Assembly: GCF_007830235.1 (NCBI RefSeq)
Contig: NZ_VLKI01000001.1
Coordinates: 617,481-681,480 of the forward strand
Direction: 5' to 3'
Length of the DNA stretch: 64,000 nucleotides
DNA from: Cytobacillus oceanisediminis
Lineage (GTDB): Bacteria > Bacillota > Bacilli > Bacillales > Cytobacillaceae
Positions within the stretch are counted from its first letter, which is position 1; every line of letters starts with the position of its first letter. The position numbers were made by a program, and so were the translations under genes. This document shows positions 1 to 7,521 of the stretch, one piece after another. Under the pieces are notes generated by a model. The model did no database searches and was not told the DNA's origin. It saw nothing but the letters and a program-made list of their open reading frames with translations.

Positions 1-634
1 GATGATATTTGCCGGTGGATATAAACAAAGCCTGATTTCCATAGCGGCTGACCACATCAAAACCAAATCCCTTTGTATAAAACTCCTCCGTTTTCTCCAG
101 CTCAGACACATGTAAGTGGATATGCCCCATTACCGTTCTGCTCGGCAGGCCCTTCCATAACTGCTGTTTACCCATGGAAAGCAAGTCTGGAAAGTTCAAA
201 GGATCTACTGCCATTTCCACTTCGTCGTTATTCCAGTGCCACTCTGAAGGCTCACGGTCAATATAGATTTCAATGCCATTGCCATCTGGATCTGATAAAT
301 AAAGAGCTTCACTGACAAGATGGTCAGAAGATCCAAACCGCAAGCCAATTTCCATGAAATGCTGAACAATTTCAGCCAAATCAGAGCGCTTAGGAAGCAG
401 CAGGGCGTAGTGATACAAGCCAGTCGTTCTACCCATCTTAGGTTCAACATTTTCAGGCTGCTCAATGGATAACAAAATCGTTTTGCCATCAGCAGTCAAT
501 TGAGCTGTTCTTTCCGTTTGTTCTAATACTTTAAAGCCGATTACTTCCTTATAAAAAGCCAAAGAGCGTTCCAGATCTTGCACCTTCAGATTGACCTGGG
601 CCACAAAGGTGTTTGGTTTAGTATGAAAATTCAT
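1..634 (-). CDS. catE: Catechol-2,3-dioxygenase CatE-like, VOC family (3' end outside window)
   Basis: The reading frame starts at ATG 634 behind AGGAGG (about 641-646) and stays open to the window edge, giving 211 codons without a stop. Two glyoxalase/VOC modules are visible: the first ends in the YLSDPDGNGIEIYIDRE motif near residues 130-146, the second begins at GHIHLHVSELEKTEEFY. These motifs match B. subtilis CatE (YfiE), an Fe(II) extradiol dioxygenase that cleaves catechol. The gene lies 18 bp downstream of a catD-like gene, as in the B. subtilis catDE operon, and faces a CatR-type repressor. Its C-terminal metal ligand lies outside the window, so catalytic completeness cannot be judged. 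Confidence 0.88.
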   Translation of the reverse strand, partial: MNFHTKPNTFVAQVNLKVQDLERSLAFYKEVIGFKVLEQTERTAQLTADGKTILLSIEQPENVEPKMGRTTGLYHYALLLPKRSDLAEIVQHFMEIGLRFGSSDHLVSEALYLSDPDGNGIEIYIDREPSEWHWNNDEVEMAVDPLNFPDLLSMGKQQLWKGLPSRTVMGHIHLHVSELEKTEEFYTKGFGFDVVSRYGNQALFISTGKYH

Positions 635-652
635 ATGAATTCCTCCTGCCCC

Positions 653-1057
653 TTAGATTTCCTTAGACTGAAAAAATTTGTTTTCCAGAGACAGTGCAGA
701 TTCCTTAGCCAATACAAAATATATGGATGCAGCCAGTAAAATTAAATCCAATTCATAGCCTGCCATTTGGCCGTTCCCCAGAAGTCCAGCAGGAAGCTTG
801 GCAGTAAAAATAGCTCCCAACAAAATAATGGCAAACAGTACAGAAACAATTTTTGTACCAATTCCCAGTATCACCGCGATACCCCCTACCAACTCGATCA
901 TCCCGACCACATAGGCCATAAAACCTGGTATGCCAAGGCTATCAAAAAAACCAGCCGTATTACTAATGCCTCCCTGGAATTTTGATAATCCATGGATAAA
1001 GAAAATAAATCCCAACACTACACGCAAAATAAATTTGCCTATTTCATTTTTGTTCAT
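653..1057 (-). CDS. catD: DoxX family membrane protein CatD-like
   Basis: A 134-residue integral membrane protein of the DoxX/YfiD family with about four hydrophobic segments (residues 8-25, 45-70, 72-90, 100-118) and the family signature FIFFIHGLSKFQGG near the N-terminus. ATG 1057 is preceded by GGAGAGG at a good distance. It is the first gene of a two-gene operon with the catE homologue. In B. subtilis CatD partners CatE in the response to catechol and quinones; its biochemical role there is not settled. The promoter region carries two inverted repeats that probably bind the divergent HxlR regulator. A second, truncated DoxX gene lies at 40.3 kb. Confidence 0.87.
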   Translation of the reverse strand: MNKNEIGKFILRVVLGFIFFIHGLSKFQGGISNTAGFFDSLGIPGFMAYVVGMIELVGGIAVILGIGTKIVSVLFAIILLGAIFTAKLPAGLLGNGQMAGYELDLILLAASIYFVLAKESALSLENKFFQSKEI

Positions 1058-1088
1058 GTGTTCCTCTCCTTATTCCCTGTTGTTAGTT

Positions 1089-1105
1089 ACTTACTTTATG
1101 TAAGT
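1089..1105. promoter_or_regulatory. Inverted repeat, probable CatR/YodB-type operator 1
   Basis: ACTTAC-TTTAT-GTAAGT is a perfect 6-bp inverted repeat with a 5-bp spacer, in the divergent intergenic region between catD and the HxlR gene. Dyads of this size suit the MarR/DUF24 dimers that control catDE in B. subtilis. The inner 15 bases recur exactly at 45230-45244. Confidence 0.65.
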
Positions 1106-1124
1106 TAGTATATTACTGTTATTA

Positions 1125-1141
1125 AATTACGTCAAGTAATT
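1125..1141. promoter_or_regulatory. Inverted repeat, probable CatR/YodB-type operator 2
   Basis: AATTAC-GTCAA-GTAATT has the same 6-5-6 geometry as the repeat at 1089-1105 and lies 36 bp away centre to centre, nearer the regulator gene. The two sites could serve the catD promoter and regulator autocontrol respectively; that split is inference. Confidence 0.5.
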
Positions 1142-1207
1142 ATTTTATAAAAAGTGATTTAATTATTTTCTGTTTATGTCTATAATAAAAGATAAGGAGT
1201 GATACTT

Positions 1208-1519
1208 ATGGATAAGTCGCTAATTTGTCCTAGATTTGAAAAAGCCATCAGTTTATTGAGCCAGCGCTGGACTGGATTAATTATTTATCAATTACTCAAC
1301 GGACCGCAGCGGTTCTGCAATATTGAATCCTCTATCGGGATTAGCGGCAAAGTCCTTTCAGATCGGTTAAAGGATTTGGAGAATGAGGGTATCGTAAAAC
1401 GAGATGTCTACCCGGAAACACCTGTAAGAATCGAATATTCCTTAACGAAAAAGGGCTTGGCAATGGAACCGCTCATGAAAGAGATAGAAAAATGGTCGCA
1501 AACCTGGTTAGAGGCATAA
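1208..1519 (+). CDS. catR: HxlR/DUF24 family transcriptional regulator, CatR-like redox sensor
   Basis: A winged-helix HxlR (MarR/DUF24) regulator of 103 residues. I take ATG 1208 rather than the upstream GTG 1199 because AAGGAG at 1194-1199 sits 8 bases before it. With this start the only N-terminal cysteine is Cys7 in the motif ICPRFEKA. That is the position of the conserved redox-sensing cysteine of B. subtilis CatR/YodB, which responds to quinones and diamide. The DNA-binding core is recognisable as GKVLSDRLKDLENEGIVKRDVYPETPVRIEYSLT. Its divergent position next to catD-catE supports the assignment. YodB or another paralogue remains possible, since the family members are close. Confidence 0.85.
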   Translation: MDKSLICPRFEKAISLLSQRWTGLIIYQLLNGPQRFCNIESSIGISGKVLSDRLKDLENEGIVKRDVYPETPVRIEYSLTKKGLAMEPLMKEIEKWSQTWLEA

Positions 1520-1541
1520 TTCAGTTTTAAATAGAAATTAA

Positions 1542-1577
1542 AAGGGCAATAGTTTATGCAAACTATCGCCCTTTTTT
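1542..1577 (+). terminator. Intrinsic terminator of the HxlR gene
   Basis: Stem AGGGCAATAGTTT / AAACTATCGCCCT with loop ATGC, followed by a run of T. Confidence 0.85.
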
Positions 1578-1621
1578 ATTTGTCTACACAAAAAAGAGGC
1601 TGTCTCAAAAGGTTTTTGCAC

Positions 1622-1756
1622 CCTGTTGATTGGAGTAGAAGGGGCGAGACTCCTGCGGGAGAAGCGAGTCAGCGGGAGACCCCGCAGGTGCGAATGCACC
1701 GAGGAGGCTCCCGGACCGCCCGCGTTTGCTGAGTCCCTGGAGCGGAATTCAACAGG
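1622..1756 (+). repeat. Dispersed palindrome-ended repeat, copy A (short form)
   Basis: 135 bp bounded by CCTGTTGA and TCAACAGG and rich in internal inverted segments such as CTCCTGCGGGAG and GGTGCGAATGCACC. It lies between the convergent 3' ends of the HxlR and nucleosidase genes. Three more copies occur at 18284-18472, 29757-29950 and 32637-32826, each with an extra internal module that is missing here. It encodes no convincing protein. Confidence 0.85.
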
Positions 1757-1770
1757 CCAATTTTATAGAG

Positions 1771-1816
1771 GAAAAAAAGAGGGTGCCCGAAAGTTATGCT
1801 TTTGGGACACCCTCTT
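1771..1816 (-). terminator. Intrinsic terminator of the nucleosidase gene
   Basis: Stem AAGAGGGTGTCCC / GGGCACCCTCTT read on the minus strand, followed by T7 (A-run at 1772-1778 on plus). Confidence 0.85.
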
Positions 1817-1823
1817 CACATTT

Positions 1824-2693
1824 TTATTTTTCATGTATCTTTGAAATATATTGCTTTACGACTTCATACACATAATCCTGATTTGCTTCAGCGGTATTCG
1901 GATTATATTGGCCGCCATTTGTCTTATTATTGGATAGAACTCGTATCCCTAAAAATGGGACATCATATGCTTTGGCAATTTGGGCTGCTGCGGCACCTTC
2001 CATTTCCTCGACAGATGTACCGTAGTTTTCATGGAACCAGTTAATTCGGTCAACTTCATTATTCCATACGTCAGCTGAACCGATTGTCCCTTTTACAACC
2101 TTGCCTTTTGTGTATTTATCTTTAACTGCATTGGCAGCTGCAAGCAGATCTGCATCGCCTTCATAGTAACGTGCCTTTTCAGCGTTTGGATCTTCTCCGG
2201 CGCTTCCTTCAGAAGCCATTAAGTCCATCGGAATCCAATTTGTAGGTTCGATCCCTTCGTTTTCTTCCAAATGACCTGTTTTTAATGAACCGATATTTGT
2301 TGTTCTTTCTCCTAAAACAATATCAAAAACATTTAAGCTCGGATCATGTCCCCCAGAGGTACCCTGGTTGATGATTGCGATTGGATCATATTTTTCAATC
2401 GCAACTGCTGTAGCAGCTGCTGTATTTTCCATACCCTTGCCTGTTTTAGCAACAATAACAGGATACTTGTCAAGTTTCCCAATGTAAAACACGAACGTTC
2501 CAGATTTTTCAACTTTCACTTTATCTAATCTTTGAGCAAATTTTTCAGCTTCGATTGGCATTGGCCCTTGAATAAGAATTGGTCTTTGAGCACTTTCGGC
2601 CTCTGTTTCAAATTGTGGTGCAGAAGCGCAGCCAGTAAGCAAAGTTGCAAACATAACCGCAATTACTGCAAATAAAGTAAGATTCTTTTTCAT
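1824..2693 (-). CDS. Secreted lipoprotein purine nucleosidase (MTAN/PNP-UDP superfamily)
   Basis: ATG 2693 follows GGGGAG at 9 bases; a TTG at 2696 is less well placed. Residues 1-22 form a lipoprotein signal peptide with lipobox LLTGC (Cys22). The rest is a nucleoside phosphorylase/MTA-SAH nucleosidase fold. GPMPIEAE carries Glu48 at the position of the E. coli MTAN general acid Glu12, and EEMEG (Glu230-Met231-Glu232) is the ribose-binding motif. The catalytic purine-binding residue, Asp197 in the RAISD motif of E. coli MTAN, is Asn255 here (RVLSN). Asn at this point is typical of enzymes acting on 6-oxopurines. A guanine riboswitch precedes the gene. I infer an exported nucleosidase that frees guanine or hypoxanthine for uptake; MTA/SAH activity remains possible. 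Confidence 0.8.
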   Translation of the reverse strand: MKKNLTLFAVIAVMFATLLTGCASAPQFETEAESAQRPILIQGPMPIEAEKFAQRLDKVKVEKSGTFVFYIGKLDKYPVIVAKTGKGMENTAAATAVAIEKYDPIAIINQGTSGGHDPSLNVFDIVLGERTTNIGSLKTGHLEENEGIEPTNWIPMDLMASEGSAGEDPNAEKARYYEGDADLLAAANAVKDKYTKGKVVKGTIGSADVWNNEVDRINWFHENYGTSVEEMEGAAAAQIAKAYDVPFLGIRVLSNNKTNGGQYNPNTAEANQDYVYEVVKQYISKIHEK

Positions 2694-2745
2694 CAATGAT
2701 CTCTCCCCTTCTCTAGTTGTTTGATATACTCGGATTTATGCCATA

Positions 2746-2789
2746 GAAAAAGGCCTGGAAAAGCAGAACAACTTCTACCTTCCAGACCT
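2746..2789 (-). terminator. Riboswitch expression-platform terminator
   Basis: Minus-strand stem GGTCTGGAA / TTCCAGGCC followed by a T-tract, between the guanine aptamer and the nucleosidase start. With the aptamer upstream this is an OFF switch: ligand favours termination. Confidence 0.85.
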
Positions 2790-2841
2790 GTGAGTTAAAG
2801 TAATGTATGTAAATCAAACTAAGGATCAGTTCCATATACTT

Positions 2842-2915
2842 TAACCCGTAGTCCGGTTCTTTCATCGGGAACCAGGTAGAAACGCTCAGACCATATTACC
2901 GAGCATATACGAGTG
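2842..2915 (-). ncRNA. Guanine-class purine riboswitch aptamer
   Basis: The minus strand shows the complete purine aptamer: 5' P1 strand ACTCGTATA, then AATATGG, the invariant GTTTCTACC, and the 3' strand GGACTACGGG. The ligand-pairing nucleotide (xpt position 74) is C, at 2851, which specifies guanine or hypoxanthine rather than adenine. It controls the lipoprotein nucleosidase downstream. Confidence 0.93.
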
Positions 2916-3214
2916 ATGAAATTTAAATTATTACTATGCAAATATAACAAACTCACAAACGAAATACAACCAATATATGAATATTTAATACAAATCCACT
3001 ATACAATGTTCGTATTTTGGTGATTTCACAAGAAAAAAGACTCTGCATATTATAGAAAGCGCTCCTAGTTTAAAAAAGATAAGAAACCGTTTATAATAAG
3101 GCTTTTTTGCTATTAAAAGGCTTCCCTTTGATGGAGAAGTCTGTTTTTGGAAATGCTCTAAGCGGCTAACTGCGCGTTTTTCAGCGCATTTTTCACAAAA
3201 ATATCTCTGTTTCA

Positions 3215-3312
3215 CTTTTATTTGCAACTTCGTCCGTTTTATTAGCATGTTTCCTGTTTTATTAGCAACTTTCTTTTTTTATTAGCAAGTTTCACTTTTT
3301 ATTAGCAACTTT
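3215..3312. repeat. Short tandem repeat, about 20 bp period
   Basis: Five units with core TTTTATTAGCAACTTT start at 3220, 3241, 3261, 3281 and 3301 (spacings 21, 20, 20, 20). The 13-mer TTTTATTAGCAAC recurs, inverted, in the array at 17.8 kb. The rest of 2916-3334 holds only an AT-rich stretch and an open frame without family features or ribosome binding site. Confidence 0.85.
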
Positions 3313-3334
3313 ACTGAAGACCCCTTAACCATGC

Positions 3335-3372
3335 AAAAAATTCAAGGCCCCCAGATGAACTCTGGGGGCCCT
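3335..3372 (-). terminator. Intrinsic terminator of brnQ
   Basis: GC-rich stem GGCCCCCAGA / TCTGGGGGCC (3346-3370) with T6 on the minus strand. Confidence 0.85.
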
Positions 3373-3377
3373 AGTCA

Positions 3378-4727
3378 TTATGCTGCTTTTTCAGCTTCCG
3401 AAGATTGTGAAGTGCTGCTTTTTAATAATCCAACCGCATATCCAATCAAACCACCTGCAATAGCAGGGACAATCCAGCCCAATCCGACATCATATAATGG
3501 AAGGATGGAACCAAATAGTTCGTTAATTGGTGCAAAACTTATTCCTGCAGCATTCAATCCATCAAACATACTTACTACAAATGTGAATAGCATGCTTCCC
3601 TGATAGACCTCTTTCTTTCCTTTAAATAGCGGATGCAAAAAGGTCAGTGCCATCAAAGCGATTGCTAACGGATAAATACCTACTAAAACTGGAACAGAAA
3701 TGGCAATTAACTGGCTTAAACCAAAGTTGGCTAAAACCGCACTGAAAATGGATAAAACAATGACAAAAGATTTGTAAGAAACGCCTGGCATCAATTTATT
3801 GAAGTAAGAAGAACAAGCCGTAATTAGCCCGACACTTGTCGTTAAACATGCTCCAAATACGATTAAACTTAGAAGTATGGCACCGAAAGAGCCAAAATAA
3901 TGTGTGGAGGCACCGGATAGGACAGCACCGCCGTTATCTAATAGGCCAAGCCCACTCACACTTGACGCTCCGATAAAGGAAAGGGAAGTATAGATAATCG
4001 CTAAAAGGCCTGCTGCAATCACACCTGCTTTAGCAATGGCAACCATGATATCCTTCTTGGTTGCAGCCCCTTTGTCTTTTACTGCATTTACAACGATAAT
4101 CCCGAATACGAAAGCAGCAAGGGCATCCATTGTAAGGTAGCCTTCCTGGAATCCTTTGAAGAACGCACCGCTTACATAGTTTTCAGCTGGAGCCTGAAAT
4201 GATCCCATAGGATTAATAAAAGCTGCACCAATTAGAACGGCAATAACAATCAGCAGCATTGGTGTTAAGAATTTTCCTATAATATCCACAATGCTGGAAG
4301 ATTTTAATGAAAAATAAACCGTAATTCCAAAAAAGAGAAGGGAAAAGATTATTAATCCAATAACGCTGCTTCCTTCAGAAATATATGGTTTAATTCCAAT
4401 TTCAAATGAAACAGTAGCTGTTCTTGGAATGGCAAATAGCGGTCCAATTGATAAGTAAAGCGCTACGGTAAAACCTAATCCAAATAGTGGATGAACCCGG
4501 CCCGCCAATGATTGCAAATCACTTTTTCCGGAAAAGCCAAGTGCCAGAATCCCTAGTAATGGCAATCCAACCCCTGTTATGATAAAACCGGCATTTGCAG
4601 ACCAAATATTAGTACCTGCCGATTGGCCAAGCATGGCTGGAAAAATTAAGTTTCCTGCCCCGAAAAATAAGGCAAACAGCATAAAACCAACTGCGACTAT
4701 ATACGAAAAAGGTATTTTACTGCTCAT
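3378..4727 (-). CDS. brnQ: Branched-chain amino acid transport system II carrier protein
   Basis: A 449-residue protein of the LIVCS family with about 12 transmembrane segments. The N-terminus FALFFGAGNLIFPAMLGQSAG is the BrnQ hallmark. It couples Na+ or H+ influx to uptake of leucine, isoleucine and valine across the cytoplasmic membrane. ATG 4727 is preceded by AGGAGGAG. The gene is monocistronic, closed by a strong terminator, and divergent from a GntR-family regulator. Three 12-bp inverted half-sites in the shared promoter suggest that regulator controls it. Length and motifs are normal. Confidence 0.93.
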   Translation of the reverse strand: MSSKIPFSYIVAVGFMLFALFFGAGNLIFPAMLGQSAGTNIWSANAGFIITGVGLPLLGILALGFSGKSDLQSLAGRVHPLFGLGFTVALYLSIGPLFAIPRTATVSFEIGIKPYISEGSSVIGLIIFSLLFFGITVYFSLKSSSIVDIIGKFLTPMLLIVIAVLIGAAFINPMGSFQAPAENYVSGAFFKGFQEGYLTMDALAAFVFGIIVVNAVKDKGAATKKDIMVAIAKAGVIAAGLLAIIYTSLSFIGASSVSGLGLLDNGGAVLSGASTHYFGSFGAILLSLIVFGACLTTSVGLITACSSYFNKLMPGVSYKSFVIVLSIFSAVLANFGLSQLIAISVPVLVGIYPLAIALMALTFLHPLFKGKKEVYQGSMLFTFVVSMFDGLNAAGISFAPINELFGSILPLYDVGLGWIVPAIAGGLIGYAVGLLKSSTSQSSEAEKAA

Positions 4728-4847
4728 TTAGACTCCTCCTATTACTCTGCTTTTAATCGTTAATTTCCATTTATTTAACAATCTATCAAATTGAAATCTT
4801 CTGAAAAATTATTGCAAAGTAATTATATTTTTTATTTTTTGTTACGT

Positions 4848-4934
4848 AATATATTGCATAACCCAAGATAACACATCAAACATACTTATGCAATATATCG
4901 CACAAAAGTTTTTGTCGAATTATGCGATATATTG
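4848..4934. promoter_or_regulatory. Nested palindromes between brnQ and gntR
   Basis: ATATATTGCATA (4849-4860) is the exact reverse complement of TATGCAATATAT (4887-4898). Overlapping that, CAATATATCGCA (4891-4902) is the exact reverse complement of TGCGATATATTG (4923-4934). Three related half-sites in one divergent promoter region fit operators for a dimeric regulator, most simply the adjacent GntR protein. Confidence 0.65.
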
Positions 4935-5040
4935 AATTTTCCTAGATTCTTCTATATACTAAATTTATAATCTATTGGAAATAACTTTAAATTAGCAGAT
5001 AAAAAGTAATTTATAATGAAATAAAGAGGTGTTTACAGCT

Positions 5041-5700
5041 ATGCCGATTCCTTCCAACTATTCATCACCTACACGTATATCAGCAAAAGAGCGTGCATTC
5101 TCCCAGATTCAGGAATGGATTATTGACGGGACTCTGCAGCCGAAAGAAAAATTGAATGATGCCGATCTTGCCAAGGCATTGGGCGTCAGCCGCACACCCA
5201 TTCGGGAAGCTCTTCAATTGCTTAACGTCCAGGGGTTTGTCGAAATGTTTCCTGGTGTTGGAACGCAAGTCACCTCGGTAAATCCAGAAGACATAAGCAA
5301 AATTCTGCCTCCATTAGGTGTATTGCAAGCGCTTGCTGCCGAAATGGCTGCGCCAGTTATCAGCCAGCAAACCATCGATATACTTCGGGACATCAATCAT
5401 AAATTCTCACAAGCCCTTAATGTAGGCGATACCTTTTCTGCTCTGAAGCAGGATGAGCAGTTCCATAACATTATTATTGAACTTGCACAAAACCCATATA
5501 TTTCGAATACTGTTTCCATGCTTCAAGCACATGTCATGCGGCTGTATTATAATAAAACGATTATTTTAAAAACCCGCTCAATTGCAGAGCATGAAGAGAT
5601 TCTGAAGGCTTTTGAGCAAAGAGACAAAAACAAAGCCGGTGAAATTGCACGGACAAACTGGCTTCGGGCAATCGATGAGTTTTATTCAGAAGACAAGTAG
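5041..5700 (+). CDS. GntR family transcriptional regulator, FadR/FCD subfamily
   Basis: 219 residues from ATG 5041, chosen over GTG 5029 because AAAGAGGTG lies just upstream at normal distance. An N-terminal winged helix carries the classic GntR motif DADLAKALGVSRTPIREALQLLNVQGFVE (about residues 37-65). It is followed by an all-helical FCD effector domain, with DEQFHNIIIELAQNPYI and a HEEILKAFEQRD metal-binding helix. FCD regulators usually bind a small carboxylic acid. The divergent brnQ and the palindromes between them suggest control of branched-chain amino acid uptake or autoregulation; the ligand is not deducible. Confidence 0.88.
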   Translation: MPIPSNYSSPTRISAKERAFSQIQEWIIDGTLQPKEKLNDADLAKALGVSRTPIREALQLLNVQGFVEMFPGVGTQVTSVNPEDISKILPPLGVLQALAAEMAAPVISQQTIDILRDINHKFSQALNVGDTFSALKQDEQFHNIIIELAQNPYISNTVSMLQAHVMRLYYNKTIILKTRSIAEHEEILKAFEQRDKNKAGEIARTNWLRAIDEFYSEDK

Positions 5701-5702
5701 AA

Positions 5703-5731
5703 GGAATCAGCGATAGCTGGTTTCTTTTTTA
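5703..5731 (+). terminator. Intrinsic terminator of the GntR gene
   Basis: GGAATCAGC / GCTGGTTTC stem followed by T6. Confidence 0.75.
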
Positions 5732-5753
5732 TTCCTGTCATTTATTAAAGACA

Positions 5754-5783
5754 CAAAAAAGCAGCCGGAAAACTGGCTGCTCT
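5754..5783 (-). terminator. Intrinsic terminator of the sigma-clpP operon
   Basis: AGCAGCC / GGCTGCT stem with T6 on the minus strand, just past the clpP stop. Confidence 0.82.
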
Positions 5784-5814
5784 TCATATGCCTAAATAAT
5801 CTCTTATTCCATTG

Positions 5815-6396
5815 CTAGCTATGATAAATAATCTCATCAATAATCCCATATTCCTTTGCTTCTTCGGCACTCATGAAATAATCGCGGTCCGTATCCCGGG
5901 CCACTTTTTCCAGTGGCTGGCCGGTCCTCTCAGCAATAATGCTGTTAATATGCTCTCTCAGTTTGATAATCCGCCGTGCAGAAATTTCAATTTCGGTTGC
6001 CTGCCCCCTTACCCCGCCAAGCGGCTGGTGAATCATGATTTCAGAGTTAGGAAGGCTATAGCGCTTCCCTTTCTTTCCTGCCAAAAGCAGCATTGCACCG
6101 AAGGAGGCTGCCATCCCTGTGCAGATGGTTCTCACGTCCGGCTTGATATATTGAATCGTATCAAATATGGCAAACCCGGCAGTGGTAGAACCTCCTGGAC
6201 TATTAATATATAAAGAAATATCCTTATCCGGGGAATCGGCTGCCAGAAAAAGCAGCTGGGCAATGACACTGTTTGCCACCCCATCGTTTATTTCTTCACC
6301 GATCATAATGATCCTGTCTTTAAGCAGCCGGGAGTAAATATCGTAAGATCGCTCTCCCCGGCTGGACTGCTCAATTACATATGGTATAGCTGTCAC
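5815..6396 (-). CDS. clpP: ATP-dependent Clp protease proteolytic subunit ClpP
   Basis: 193 residues, normal for ClpP. The catalytic triad is complete: Ser98 in GMAASFGA, His123 in MIHQP, Asp172 in DTDRDYFM. The N-terminal IPYVIEQ...[20 protein letters not shown] matches the family. Translation starts at GTG 6396 after GGAGG at 7 bases. The protein forms the 14-mer peptidase used with ClpX- or ClpC-type unfoldases. The gene lies 26 bp behind an ECF-type sigma factor gene and appears co-transcribed with it. That is not the usual context of the housekeeping clpP, so this is probably a second, conditionally expressed copy; that part is inference. Confidence 0.93.
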   Translation of the reverse strand: MTAIPYVIEQSSRGERSYDIYSRLLKDRIIMIGEEINDGVANSVIAQLLFLAADSPDKDISLYINSPGGSTTAGFAIFDTIQYIKPDVRTICTGMAASFGAMLLLAGKKGKRYSLPNSEIMIHQPLGGVRGQATEIEISARRIIKLREHINSIIAERTGQPLEKVARDTDRDYFMSAEEAKEYGIIDEIIYHS

Positions 6397-6422
6397 CTGT
6401 ATCCCTCCTGTTCTTAGCGGAT

Positions 6423-7106
6423 TTATGCCGCCATACAGAGAGTGTTTGAAGGAGCCTGTTTAACGGAAAGAACAGGCTTCGATACGGCCTGGCTTTTCAA
6501 GGAATGCAGGGCTGGAATGGCTTTAAGAAGGATAGATGGGTCTTCTGTGGCCAATGATTCTTGCAGTAGTTGGGACACCTTCACTTCTTCCTCAATGGCA
6601 AAAGTTACTTTTCTCTCATCTGTTTCCGGATGATTAAGCTGCTTCCGTGCACGGTTAAGCGAGGATTTTACTGCAAATTCGGTTGTCTGCATTATTTCGG
6701 CAATTTCCTTTGACTTGTATTGAAAGCCTTCTTTTAATGCAAAAATAACAGCCTGCTTCAATGTTAGTTGACTTAGGAGTTGTTCCACTAAACCACTATT
6801 TTTCCGCTCGCTAACCTTTGCTTCCTCTTCCGGTTCCTCTACAAGCTGTTCCCGCTTTCGTTTTCTGACAGTATCCATCCAGCAATTATATGCAATCTTT
6901 TTTAAAAGAGCCTGATTGATACTGCATGGCTTATAGGCACAGAATGCACGGACGATAGCCTCTTGGGCAATGTCATCTCCGTCCCACTGGTTTTGTGCCA
7001 GAAACCGTCCATAACGCTGAAGGGAAGGATATAAACTGGCAATACGGATATTCTCAGCCTGCTTATCGTCACATCCTGATTGAACCGGAATTTCCCCCTG
7101 CTTCAT
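6423..7106 (-). CDS. ECF-type RNA polymerase sigma factor with C-terminal extension
   Basis: 227 residues from ATG 7106, behind AAAGGAG. Region 2 spans about residues 20-85 ([18 protein letters not shown]...[12 protein letters not shown]). Region 4 spans about 105-158 ([26 protein letters not shown]...[12 protein letters not shown]). About 65 residues follow region 4, rich in E/K/L and ending TLCMAA. They resemble no domain I know and could be a built-in regulatory tail replacing an anti-sigma factor, as none is adjacent. It is the promoter-proximal gene of an operon with clpP. Regulation of ClpP production by this sigma factor is inferred from context only. Confidence 0.85.
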   Translation of the reverse strand: MKQGEIPVQSGCDDKQAENIRIASLYPSLQRYGRFLAQNQWDGDDIAQEAIVRAFCAYKPCSINQALLKKIAYNCWMDTVRKRKREQLVEEPEEEAKVSERKNSGLVEQLLSQLTLKQAVIFALKEGFQYKSKEIAEIMQTTEFAVKSSLNRARKQLNHPETDERKVTFAIEEEVKVSQLLQESLATEDPSILLKAIPALHSLKSQAVSKPVLSVKQAPSNTLCMAA

Positions 7107-7384
7107 AAACCTGCTCACTCCTTTACACATCTCTGCTCTTATAACGGATAAAACAAACAAAAAGATACGGGCAACTGCAATTTTTTATAAGTTTATTCTA
7201 AGCTTATCTGTTTTTATACAGATTTGTGGTGTCTGGGTACCTATTTTCGCAGAATTTGGGCTGCTCAGGAAATCTTTTAGCCCAATTTAATCCTTATTTT
7301 AAGGCGTGAATCGTTTTATTTGCCAATTTTTAATAATATTTTCATAGCCTGCCCGGGACCTGCTTCTGAAAGACAGATATCAGC

Positions 7385-7475
7385 ACCTCTGCCTATTTTA
7401 TCAGCAACTAGGCCTTTTATCGTTAACTTTCACTTTATATCATCAACTTCGCTAAAAGTATCATCAACTAATTCC
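7385..7475. repeat. Short tandem repeat, about 20 bp period
   Basis: Four units with core TTTTATCATCAACTT at 7400, 7419, 7439 and 7460, in the otherwise empty interval 7160-7484 between the sigma and serA genes. It is related in sequence to the 3.2 kb and 17.8 kb arrays. Confidence 0.75.
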
Positions 7476-7483
7476 ACAGCAAA

Positions 7484-7516
7484 TAAAAAGCCCCAATCCT
7501 ATAGGAATTGAGGCTT
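7484..7516 (-). terminator. Intrinsic terminator of serA
   Basis: AAGCCTCAATTCC / GGATTGGGGCTT stem with following T5 on the minus strand. Confidence 0.83.
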
Positions 7517-7521
7517 CATAA

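Noticed and set aside
2985..3248. Open frame of 87 codons on the minus strand
   Set aside because: No ribosome binding site, no family features, and it runs into the 20-bp repeat array.
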